DNA from: Liolophura sinensis
Lineage: Eukaryota; Mollusca; Polyplacophora; Chitonida; Chitonidae
Length of the DNA: 64,000 nucleotides
Assembly (NCBI RefSeq): GCF_032854445.1
Contig: NC_088307.1
Coordinates: forward strand, 8,508,017-8,572,016
Direction of reading: 5' to 3'
The notes under the pieces are model-generated. The model ran no database searches, was not told where the DNA came from, and saw nothing but the letters and a program-made list of their open reading frames with translations. Of the stretch, positions 35,854-47,600 are shown in pieces (the stretch's first letter is position 1; each line of letters opens with the position of its first letter). A program made the position numbers and the translations under genes.

Positions 35854-38800
35854 TCAGTCATCCTCAATCACTTGAACACTGCTGTCGTCATCATCATCGA
35901 CTGCACTATTCTCTTCTTCCTCGTCCTCCTTACTTGTGCTGTCCTCTATTTCCACAACTTCTATACCATCCTCTTTCTCCTCTGCAGCTGTATTTTGTTC
36001 CTTTGCTTTCTTGCGTTTCTCAACAGCCTCTTTCTTGTCCTGCTGCTCTTTTCGGAAACCTGTAAAGAAAACAGCCATGATTTTTAACACACTATGCGTG
36101 GAAATGTCTGAAATATTTTTTAACCAAAATTCAGTACATCAACACAGGTCTTTATGAAACGCAACATTTTTTACATTTATTTGAGTAAGTGTAGCACTTC
36201 GGGTCAAACAGGTTAACAGATGGGCACAAATGAAGAAAGAAACTTTTGGACAGGTAGAAATCATTACTTGTCCCTTATGTGATGAGGCAACCCTGTCGGA
36301 ATTTGATCCAACAAACTTTTTGCTTTGAGTCTACCCAACTACCACTAAACTAAAGGGAAGTTCCCCGCTTCCTCCCGGCAAGCGAGGTAGATGGTGCTTA
36401 TATATCATTCTGCTACATTCACCCCCTCATTAAACCAACCCCAGGTACTCGCTAAAGCATTGAAAGCCGCACTTTAGCTACTTATCTCACTTCTGACACC
36501 AGCTGTGACGGGGCAACCCCCATGGGGTTTGATCCAACCACACTTCTACCACAAGACTGAATGCAAATCTCCTCCAGCCATAGCACTTACATATCACCCT
36601 GTTACACTTATACCCCCAAAAATGACACTCACAGCATCAACTGTGAAGTGCTTTTCACCCACCAGGTAGATCGTCCTCTCTGAACACATTACTCCCAGGT
36701 TACCCCTTTCAGTGTTTCCTCTGATACCAGATATTTTGTTCTATTTTTTTTATTCATGTATTTATTTATCTGATTGGAGTTTTATGCCATACTCAAGGAG
36801 TGCTGTTTCCTTCTCCAATTCACCACACTTTTTATCCATGAGCTATAATATGCCCATGTTACATTGTAACTGCACATTAAAATAAACTTTGCACGCCCTG
36901 AAGTCCAGGCCAAATCCAGTATGGGTAAGGTTTGACTATTTTGCTCATGTTTGAAGATAAGGAAATTGTGCAGTTCATTTTCTAAACTGGACACGAGTTT
37001 TTAAGCTGTTCACTAAAAAGGAACACTTTTAGTTCACAGCACAGTATCGTCATTGGCCTGTATTTAAGCATGACACTATTTATGTTTATATAATACTACC
37101 GGCACACATAGGATTGTGTAGTGAGGCTGTAGTTAGGATTTGGCTTCCCGCCTCTTTGGCAACACTGATGTGTTAGGTTTAAAGACTTTGGGGAAGAAAT
37201 TCATCGTTAGGGATTCATATTAGGTAGGGATATTGCACATGACTGTGCCTGTATTAACTTGTACTTTGTCATCATAGTTACTATCTTGCAGGTGGAATGA
37301 TATTTAAGAAGTTATTAAAAATTTAAAGTAAAATTAAATGAGTTAGTGTATTAAATGATAGCAATTAAATGATGTTTAGTTATAAAAGTAGAGGTAGTTG
37401 GTTTTTCATATTTTACATATCTCCAGAGTATAAATAGCGGATTAAGTAGCAGTTAAATGTTCTTACATGTACCTTTTAGACTGTCTTTAAATGCAGTGTT
37501 TCCAATATTTTGGAAGCACAAATCTTAGTTAAGTCATGTACTGAGTAGACACCCACATCTGGGTAATTACATGCTCTCTCAAAAGGTCCAGGATGGGGCT
37601 ATAAAAGTCCAGCCCTAATGTGAACAGGGCAGAGAGATGTTAGTCACCACCTTGGACGGTCATCAGCCTGGCTGGTCACCCAGATGGCACCAATACATAT
37701 CACTCACAGCTAACCTGTTGCCTGGCCCCAGACAAAGTTACTTTAGCCAGCTAGCTGGATGGGTGAAATAGAAAAGTTGTGCTATTTGGACACCCTGTTT
37801 TCAGCACTTTTAACACTGGAGAGTTTGGAGAAAATGAAATCTGGACACCCTGCTAAAACAAAATGGCCTCAAAAAGTGATGTTTGGAAACCTACATTCAG
37901 ATTTCTGGTTAACCCCCTGCCGGCAGAAAATCATTCCTTGTGGTATATTTAAATCCAACTCAACAAAGAATATCAATCAGAATTGTTTAAGCAGTTTTCT
38001 AGATTTTGCCATGTCTATACCTCCTAATGTTAACCTGGCAGACTGACCCTACAGTACTAACCACATCACATCAACACTCTGTAACCTTGTACCTCACAAG
38101 TAATCTAAGAGCACCAAACCCTCACATCTTACCATCAAGACACTGTTGGAGAGGCTCTATAAACTTGTCAAACTCCATATCTTCCATGGCTGCTAGCACG
38201 TCCTGAGCATTGATTGTTTTCCTCTTGGCCTTCATAGCAAAGTTATTTGAGCTGCAGACAAAAAAACAAAACAAATGGGTAAATAATTAATTTACAGGTA
38301 CACTGATATTTAAGACGTAATTTCTCTAATTTTTTGGCTGCGATGAATAGCTTTGTTAGGTCACAATAACAGCTTGTCCATCCAACCATTCTTTTGAATC
38401 CCAGGTAAAAAAATTAAGTTTTTAATTTACCATATATCGAGAATTGTACATTTTCTTAATCTACCCAAAAAGGCTCATACTCACCATGAGGTAGCATAGA
38501 GAACAAACACGCTGGCTGCCTTAGAAATGGCCAATCTGGCTTCTTTTGACACATTCACACCATCAGGAATCTGAAAACAAGTTCATTATACATGTACACC
38601 TGTCTTATCAGGGATCTGAAAAACTGTGTTGGATTTTCACAAGAGAAACTCAGGGAAACTTTCCTACTTCTCTATGCAGCAAAGGCATTTCAAGTTCCAT
38701 GACCAACCAGGGTTGTCCTTCAAAATAATTTCCTCATAAAGTCCCATCCTATTTGGAGTATTAAGTTAGGTCAAATGGCATTTTTTTTAGAACTTTTCTC

Positions 38801-38943
38801 AAAAAAATTTTCACATAAAGCCAATCATGAATTTTTTTTCAGTTTGAGTTTCTGATCTGCAAATTTTATTAGCTTACAGCATCTTTGATAATCCTGGCCA
38901 CAACCGTGTTGGGGAGGTTCAGATCTTCCGGGCGCTCTGCCAT
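35854..38943 (-). CDS. POLE3: POLE3: DNA polymerase epsilon subunit 3 / CHRAC histone-fold protein
   Basis: Minus-strand coding exons: 38878-38943 (start ATG at 38943), 38485-38570, 38133-38251, 35854-36059 (stop TGA at 35856-35854). The joined 477 nt give 158 aa (human 147). The protein begins [20 protein letters not shown], continues with [40 protein letters not shown] and [15 protein letters not shown]: a complete H2B/CBF-A type histone fold (about residues 8-85), then a Lys/Arg/Glu helix ([20 protein letters not shown]) and a strongly acidic tail (117-158). With POLE4 it forms a histone-fold dimer in DNA polymerase epsilon (H3-H4 handling at forks); with CHRAC15 it is part of the CHRAC remodeller. 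It is head to head with CSNK2B. Confidence 0.96.
36258..36620 (-). mobile_element. Two diverged tRNA-derived SINE copies in POLE3 intron 3
   Basis: Plus-strand segments at about 36278-36425 and 36505-36620 share GGGGCAACCC or GAGGCAACCC, TTTGATCCAACMA, ACYACYACWARACT and ATATCAYYCTGYTACA. Reversed, they contain TTTAGTTTAGTGGTAGTTGG (A-box-like) and TTGGATCAAATTCC (B-box-like). They are two copies of another tRNA-like SINE inserted close together or duplicated. Confidence 0.6.
36754..36800 (-). mobile_element. SINE family 1 tail fragment
   Basis: TTTATTTATCTGATTGGAGT then TTTATGCCATACTCAAGGA is the reversed tail of family 1; nothing else of the element remains. Confidence 0.6.
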
Positions 38944-39559
38944 GTTCTGGTTGTGAGGATTCCTCCCAAAAAAAAATCACACAAGGGCAACTGTGAATTA
39001 ACATATAAGATGAATTTGATTTATTTGTTCAGTATGAGCATCCCTTTTCTAATAATAATAATAATAATAATAATTCCTCACGTAAGAGAATCCTAGGAGG
39101 TGGACTATTCTACTGTACACTGCCTCACAAAAACATCCAGCAGAAGACACCACACATGACACCGCTATATGATGTCTTTGGAACAGACCTCATCTGCCGT
39201 CTCATTACAAATACCAAACGCATAGGGAATGGATAGCTCAAAGGCCAGGTCTGCACATGAAGAGCTCAGGTCTGCTTTTACTTGACCCCACATGGAAAAT
39301 TTCATGGACATTAACAACTCCATTTCGACCTTATGTTTGGTATACACTGATTCCCTAAGCCACCTGCAGTGTAGATATGTCAAAGCCAGCATTGGTAAAC
39401 CATCTTCTAACAGTAATCTAGGGATTTAAACTTTTTCATCGAGATCTTTACAACTGACTAACAAATTGGTGAAAATAGAAATCAACGTTTAATTTAATCG
39501 AACTAAGTTGCTCGGAGCCGCATGGTCGATATAAGACAGGCTCATGAACGCATGATTTA

Positions 39560-40140
39560 CTGGTCGACATCACTTGGCTGGGCCTAACTACACAATGATG
39601 CAACAACAACGACGCTCTCGAATGTATGTTGTCTAGTGGGGCGAGATTTAGGCAGCATCACTTTGCTTTTATGGGCATATCTGTTTAGTCGGATAGTTGG
39701 CATGACATACGTTGAATAAGATTGACTCTGTTTGGCAAACTCTTCTTTGAAAAATAAATTTTCCCCTACCGAACAAAACCCTCGTGTGATTGTTGTCCCG
39801 GAAGTGCTTAAAATTTGGCGCCATCTAGGAGACTCGCACTTTGTTCAAGCAGTAAAATTTGCTAAAAATCAGAATAGTGTATTCTGGTAAATGTTAAAAA
39901 AGACCAAATTATTTTGGTATATAAAGTAATCAGCTAATGTTGAAATTCATAGTAGAAATAATAAATATTTTGGACAGTGTCTAACACGCTTGCGCAGCGG
40001 CTACCGGATGTCGAATTTCTTGAGGAGAGAGAAAACACTTAATGATTAAGGTTCATAATGTCATCACAATAAGTCTACTGGAAACCGCTGAAGTGCCCAA
40101 GACGTGGGCTCTACTTAAAAGAATACTTCTTCTGTTGTTT
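39560..40140. promoter_or_regulatory. Candidate bidirectional promoter, POLE3 / CSNK2B
   Basis: The start codons of the two divergent genes are 2.75 kb apart, and both seem to have a 5' UTR intron. Between them lies an ETS/GABPA-type site CCGGAAGTG (39798-39806), a YY1-like GCGCCATCTAG (39818-39828) and an NRF1-like TTGCGCAGCGGC (near 39989), a combination common at TATA-less housekeeping promoters. CpG is locally more frequent than in the flanks. Transcription starts cannot be placed from sequence alone. Confidence 0.45.
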
Positions 40141-40300
40141 GTGGCTGACTTCCAGGCCATACGTTATTTATGTTCGTGCAAACGAAGGTTTTCTTGGGGG
40201 GAAACTCACAAAATTTAGTTACCGCTGGTTGAGCAGTGTTCAGACATTTCAAGGCTCGTTCGGAGCAACAGCCGATAATAAGTGCCGCTCTGACAACATT
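40140..40300 (+). other. CSNK2B: Candidate non-coding 5' UTR exon of CSNK2B
   Basis: CAACATT followed by GTAAGT at 40301 is a strong donor lying downstream of the GC-richer promoter stretch. The next acceptor in use would be TTTCAG at 41683-41688, just before AAGTCATC and the ATG at 41697. The left limit is unknown. Vertebrate CSNK2B also has a non-coding first exon. Confidence 0.4.
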
Positions 40301-41369
40301 GTAAGTGACCTTGAATGGGAACTCATATGTATATTGCTTCTAGCTTGTATTGACTATATTCAACGATTCTTATTTTGTTTGTAGTAGTCATTCATTTCCA
40401 GGTTGGAACAAGAGAAGATGCCAAAATCAGTGAACCGGTGTCACAGAGCACATGTTGTTGACGTTAGGGCATGACTGCAGGGCAGTATTATTTGGGTGCC
40501 ATAGTTTTGAACATATGCAAAGATACTTGAGGGGTAACTCTATATGCCATTAAAGTGGACATCTGCTGTATTAAATTCCAGCGTTCTTTGTGAAGCAGTC
40601 TGTCAGTGTCCCTGAAAGAAATGTTGCAAAGTACCACCTGGATTTGTTTTAGCGAAACCTTATGTAGCTTTCCTCCTTAATCACATGGCTTTAGAAACTA
40701 GAGTATGTAACTTTCCAAAGAAATTGCGAGAAGATTGGTGGACAAAGTTTTATTAAGCTGGCCTCAGAACCGAAATTTTCTACTTGAATATTTGTTCTTG
40801 CCATTTCCTGATTAGATCATAAAGATTAGAGCCGTGGTGGATTAGAAGTAACACACTTGTCATCATGTTTTCAGTGCCAAAACTCTGCTGTATTGATAAG
40901 TATATTTTAAGTTGTTGGTGAGGGTAATAAATTTTAAAGATATGCTTAAAAATTCAGCTGTGAAATGATATAAATATGAGCTAACAAGCGAGTTTGATTG
41001 CCTTGTTTGTGGTGGAAGTCAAGAAGCGAGTTAAGATCAACACCATTGCTTTACAAAATACAAATAGATGTAGTTTCAAGATATGTTTCAGAATTTTAAA
41101 ATAGTGTACAACTGTGCACCATTATTGCCTGAAAGAAAGGCTTGCCTTGTGAAAGGCCATTTGACCCGTGTTAGATATATTGAAAAGTTTCAATGTTATT
41201 TTGCAAATCCTTACTTTTTTTCATTATCCAGAATAACAAAAATAGCCCATCAAGCCATAGTTTCTGGGGCTGGGTTATCAAGAAAATAATTTGAAGGATG
41301 GCCTCGGCTCACATGTACCTTTGCAACAGTTATTTGTTACTGCAAACGGTTACCTGTTTCAGGCAGAAA

Positions 41370-41685
41370 GTGGGCTGTGGTCTGGCAGTTAGAAGTACAA
41401 TCGCTTTGGGTATTTGTGGATGCCCTGACTCATACTGCTTATTGGGCCTTTATAACAGTTGATGCCCCTGATGTGGCCGTTTGCTCAGTGTAAACTTTGT
41501 TAAAGACCACATGTCCTGCACCATTGTCCAGTATAGGGTGTCACTGGTTGTTCATGAATAACTGGCCAGAGCTCAGCATTTTACGCAGAGGATTCCTGTT
41601 TCCCCCACCCATGAAACTGACTGCCATTGTTAAGTGAACAGTTCTTGAGTTTGGCTAGAAACTTACTACAATCAATCAAATGTTT
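41370..41685 (+). mobile_element. Decayed SINE-like element ending at the CSNK2B exon acceptor
   Basis: Weak similarity to SINE-type tails: CTGTTTCCCCCACCCATGAA, ACTGACTGCCATTG, TTAAGTGAACAGTTCTTGAG and CAATCAATCAAATG. The similarity runs to within a few bases of the acceptor TTTCAG at 41683-41688. The left limit is uncertain. Confidence 0.4.
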
Positions 41686-41696
41686 CAGAAGTCATC

Positions 41697-44600
41697 ATGA
41701 GTAGCTCAGAAGAAGTGTCATGGATCTCCTGGTTCTGTGGCTTACGAGGCAATGAATTCTTCTGTGAGGTAAGCTGAGGATACATCTTCATCTTACTGGT
41801 AACTGTCTGTTTGAATGAATTGTTATCCTTCCAATGTCATAAATAAGGTAAAAATTATCAAATTCTAGGAGTTGGAAAGTTATGCAAGCTACCATTGCTT
41901 GTACAATTGCTGATCGCCCAGAAGTCTTAAGCTCCTATGTGATTATGTCAACTACACCCACATTTCAAAACAGGCAAAGCCATAGGGTTGAACCACTTGA
42001 ACTTGGTTAACGTGCCAGTGCAGCGCAAGTGCAATAATGCAGAACCCAGGAACCTCTTGTAAATGCAGTCGCTGTGAGTTCAAGACCAGCCCATGCTGGC
42101 TTCCCGTAAATGGGATGGTTTATCAGCAACCGGCAAGTGGTTGTGAGTTTCCTCCGGGCTTTGGCCGGTTTCCTACCACCATAAGCTGGCCACTGCCATG
42201 AAGAGAAATGAAATTTTCTTGAGATTTGGTGTAAAAAACCAGTCAAATAAATAAAAAATAAATAGGTGATGTTTAAACATTTGGAGCTTATGGTTTCAAC
42301 TTATTGACAGATTTCGCACTAGCTGCTCCATACGTGTGCAACTTGAAATAAATGTTTCCCTTTTTTTGTTTTTTTGTTTTTTTAACAGGTGGACGAGGAT
42401 TATATTCAGGACAAATTTAACTTAACAGGTCTTAATGAACAGGTGCCACATTACAGACAGGCATTAGACATGATTCTGGACTTAGAACCAGGTAAGGTCT
42501 TAAAAGCCTATTCTTCAGTTTCCAAGTCAAATTTCATTATGTCACTATGTAAAATCAAGTCAGAAAATGAGGCAAGTTTTGTTTTGTACATGTAATTATT
42601 CAGCTAGATATTTTCATTATCAAATTAATCTCTTAATACATGTATTTTTTAATTTTTAATGTTTCTGAGGTAATTATGTAAAAATTTGTGAAAATGTTAA
42701 CTTTGTAATTTGAAACATTTTTGTAACAGCTTAAAATGTTTTGAGAATGTTTTCTTTAAAATAAATAATCCTATTATGAATAATTAACGTTTTTAAAAGA
42801 AAGAAAGGAAACAACAATGAAGTCTTGCAGTGGGTTATGAACTATCAGTGTCACGAAATAATGTTCGGTTTTTCAAGTTACATTCACCATTACAAAATGC
42901 ATTTCAGTCCAGAGACACTTGTTAGTGTGTAAAAAAAAAAACGACAAGATTTAATTTGCTTTAATAGCATAAGTAGTTGTATTATACATGCATTTCAAAG
43001 TACTCGAAATGTTAACATGTTCCATTATAGTTACCTCTAAAATGCACCGTGATCAATCGGCACAAAACTGAAGAGCTTTTGTAACTCAGTGAAATGTAAA
43101 ATGTAAATGCCAGCACAAACAATGTGTTCGCTTCTTATATCAGACCTCTTGAGCATTAGGATAGAGCACTGGGAACAGACTTCTTCAAAATTGTAAGTTT
43201 TACGTGACTAAATTGCAGGTAAAGTTATGATTTGTACAGGAAAGTTGAAAACATAATGCAGTGATTGCTACCTTAAGAACTTTTAGTTATGAATATAAAT
43301 ATATATCTGTTTTTTTTTAAGCCGATTAGGAGACAGTTTCTCAAAGATTTAGCAATGTAAAGCCAGGACTGGTAACAGTGGCAGTGTACACTTTTAATAT
43401 ATGTGACTTAATCCACAGTCTAACTTTTTTTAGACTGTTGCAGATTTTTGTAAATTCTGGTAGCTAAAATATGGGAAAAGTTACAAAAAATTGATGCACA
43501 AAATGTTACCAAAATGTGCCCACTGTCTGTTACTACTTTGAGGAACTGTCCCCTGGTTTTGTCAACAAATGTATCAAGTCTTCTCACCTCAGGTAAAAAG
43601 GTTTGTCAGGGTAATCACATAATGTATTCCACGTTTAGATTAATTACCATAGTCGCACATATAACTGTCGCGTTCATGTCAGTGCGGGTGAACCCATCAC
43701 TTATCAAATGAACCTGAAGAAATTCCTCCCTATGCCCAGTTGGAATGGAGTGGAATTATCCCCAGAAGCCAGAGGTGTTAATGCCATAAAACCAAAGTGT
43801 GCAAACCTGGAAAAAAAATCCCATCCCTCTTGGTTCATCCGTTGATAGTTCGACAGTTCGACAGATCTGTTAAATCGACAAATTTACCAAGCATTGATGA
43901 CCTGTTGAGTTTTCTTCATTTTTGCCAAAGCAAAGACTGTCACAAGTACATGATTGTAAAAGCCACTATGGCTTTCCTTGATATGTTTTCTTGTTGTTTA
44001 TGGTGTTGTGTCACCCTTAATTGCTAACATGGCTAATAGCAGACATAATTGTCAGAACGTCCATTTAGCTCAATGGTCTGCTGTACACAGTTCAAAAACT
44101 TGATGGAGAAATGATTTACCTATAGTGCGCCAGTTATTTGTGCGAATATGGTTATACACATCCTACTGTTGTATACAATATACATGTATATATGTACTTG
44201 TGCTTTTCTGTTGTACAATAAGCCATTTGTCAGCTGTCGCCATGGTTACATACATGTGAAAACCAAGCCTTACTTACACAGATACCTGGAATAGATATAT
44301 ATCATTATAGATGCATCACTATTTCAAAAGAACAAAACGTGTGAAATTAGGTTTAAAAAAACTAAGATCTTATGTTAAGTTTGCAGGATAGATATCCCAA
44401 GTTGTGACATAAGAACAGCAGAGTGACATTGCCGTGATGGAGTATTTACCCTGATCAAGGAGGCAGTTCTCTGCTAATGATGAAGCACAAATTTGTGGTT
44501 GTTTTCTGAAAACTCTCACCAACAGATCCAGTAAATTATCTGAGTTGCCCTGGAAGCAGTAAAACGTGCTATTTTCCCCCTCCCCTCTCCCCACCCCCAC

Positions 44601-47600
44601 CCCCAATATTAAAAATCTGATTAATTCACCCTTTGGAAACATGGGCATGTCATAAAGGAAGATCATTCTGCTGCTCCGCTGTCATAATGCAGGAATAATG
44701 CATCTAGATGCTCCTCTCTTAAGCTGTATTAATGACAGTGCTAGACTTTAGGAGTCCTGTGTGAAAGGATTTGAGTTTGGCTTGATGGTTTAGTTTCCTT
44801 CTCCCCATGTTGACAGCTGTAACAAACTGGCCATTTGCATGTCAGAGGCTGGAGTGTTTGAGTTTTGCTTTTCTTTTCTCTTCCTGTCGTACCTAGAGGA
44901 TGAATTAGACGATAATCCGGGTCAGAGCGACCTAATTGAACAGGCCGCCGAGATGCTATATGGACTCATACATGCTAGATTCATTCTTACAAATAGAGGC
45001 ATTTCAAAAATGGTAAGACCGGGGTTGTGACCTCTGAGATGACGGAATGACCTTGAAGTCAAGGTCGTCTCACAAAGCTGCTGATTTCATTTTCCTCTTC
45101 TGACTGACTGACACGTGTTACTTTCTCTTTTCACCTCTCTTTTCATCTTCGTTCTTTTCCCTGTTTAGTTCTAACCTCAGGCCAGTGACATCAAGTCCCC
45201 TACACACCCTTCCTGCTAGCAGCCAGCATTCAAGCTGCTCATTAAAACAGACAGCAGCCTGTTAAAGATATAAACTTTACATAATTCCTTAGGATTTTCT
45301 TTTTTGTAACAAAATGCAGGGCTTACAAATTTAACCCAGCTGCAGTAAATGAGCTAAAATTTTGCCCCAAAAGTAAATGTCATAAAGTGTTACATTTGCA
45401 AGAGAGGCTGTAGAGATTTGGACAGGATAAAAAAAAAATGGCTTGTAACTGACATAAATCTACATCAGACATCTGTTTACTGTATTTTCTTAAACTGTTG
45501 AAGAATGAAGACCATTACAGAGTTGTTTCCCTTGTTGAATAGTGTGAACCGTTCAGCAAGTATAGTTGACACAAGTATTTGTTTAATTACTTAACAGTCT
45601 GTGACTTAATACATGCCAAGTACAAATCGATTTCTGTAGATATTTTCATAATGGATTTTTTTTTTTTTTTTTTTTGGTACAAAACTCGAATATTTCATAG
45701 CATTGGATTCCGTAAAAAGAGTTGACTGTATATTACTTTGAAACATTCATTGCCTTGACTTTATAAAGTGAACTGTATTAAATAAATTGTTGTACCCTCT
45801 CATAATTAATCTAAAATCCAAATTGGAATATCAAATAATATTACTGGAATTCTTCAACCTTTTCGCATGTGTTTATTGACACATTTTCTGAAGACATTTT
45901 TCTGTGTTAACTGTTAAAATTATACTTTTTGTGAAGACCTCATACTGGCCAATCTGACCAATGTAATTTTTTCTGCAAAATCAAATGAAAAAAGTTGCAC
46001 TAAAAGATGCTTTTTCATACGCGAAAAGATTGAGGAATTGGGGTAATATATTCATGTTGAATTTACATAGTATCCATTACACTCAACTGTAGATATTTTG
46101 GCAAAATTTGGCAAAAAAAGCACGACAACCTTACTGTCTTTTTTTTTGTCATGATATTGAAACTAGCTCTTTCCTTTTATTATTTTAATAACATTTTTCT
46201 TTTTTAACCTTTTTGCTTTGCTTTATAGATACTGATTTGTGGAAGGCTTTTATTCTGTGTCTCACTAAGTGTACTCTCACATTCTGTCTTTTGCGGAGTA
46301 ATACTCAAGCGCTTTGGCGTTTCCTTTTGCAGTGCGTTTTCTTTTGAGAATCTTGGCTGTCTTGTCTGTTGTCCAAAGCTGTCTGTTGTCTTGCAGAGAA
46401 GGTGTGGCGGATCTGCTGTTGGCTATATAACAAACTTATCTGCCTATTTCAGTCTCAGATTAAGACCACAGATCGGGGTAATAAAAAAAATGTACCTCAC
46501 TTGTTTTGAGATTCGTACTCGCATCTTGTTCCAACACACATGTATGCCAAATTCACACCTGGTTAAGTGTTCACGGTTTTGCTCAGTTGGTTATTGTTCC
46601 TTGTGGACCTGTAATTATAGTGGTATATGACATTTGGCTGCCACATGTTTTGGGCACTGTTAATTTTGATGCACATCTAAACAATGTCCGTATTAAGATA
46701 GTTGAAATTCCCAACACTTTTTACAGTAGACTTTGGCTTCAGTTTGTTACCTGCATGCCTGCAATTGACGTAGTTCATTTGACTTTCCTAGCTCAGAACC
46801 TAATCCTCAAGAAACTTGGCAATGGCTTAATCTGAACCCCTTATAAAGACGTTGTGATTAACAAAGAAACATGAGAGAAATTTCAGAAATCAAAGGTGTG
46901 TGTACTGTAGCTGTTGGGAGATCTTCCTCTGAGAAAACTCAATATTCAACTGGGTGAGGAAGGGATTTGGCAGAGGCCTGTAGAGAAATTCATCAGATTT
47001 TCTAAACCCGATCTGTGGTTGCTCCTCCCCCATAGAGACAGAATTAGTGCTGGCTGTGGTGTGGGAGTAGCTGTGTTGTGTGTGGGTGTGAGCTGCCTGC
47101 CCTGTTCCGTCAGGGTTCATCTCTATGCCTCTTCTACACACAGATGATGAGCTTGAGGACAACCCCAATCAGAGCGACCTGATAGAACAGGCCGCTGAGA
47201 TGCTCTATGGCCTCATTCATGCAAGATACATTATGACTAGTAGAGGCATAGCACAAATGGTAAGATGGCTGCCCAGTATTTCTACTCATTGGCAAAGTCG
47301 GTCTGTGTCCCTCTGATTGTAGAGCTCTCCAGTTTCTGGTACAATATGTGTACATTCACACACAACCTGTAGATCCACTAGGCATAACACACCTCAGAAT
47401 ATGGTCTGGTACTCTGGTGCATGCAAGCACAACATAACATATAACATAACAAGTGGTGCATGGGAGACAATTTCAGCCAGAAAATTGGCCCAACTCACAC
47501 TCTTGTAGAGGCTCAGCACACATGGTAAGGTGATCAAACAGGTCAGTTTGTACCCCCAGAATACGGTTAAGCCATCTAGTACATTCACACACAACTTGTA

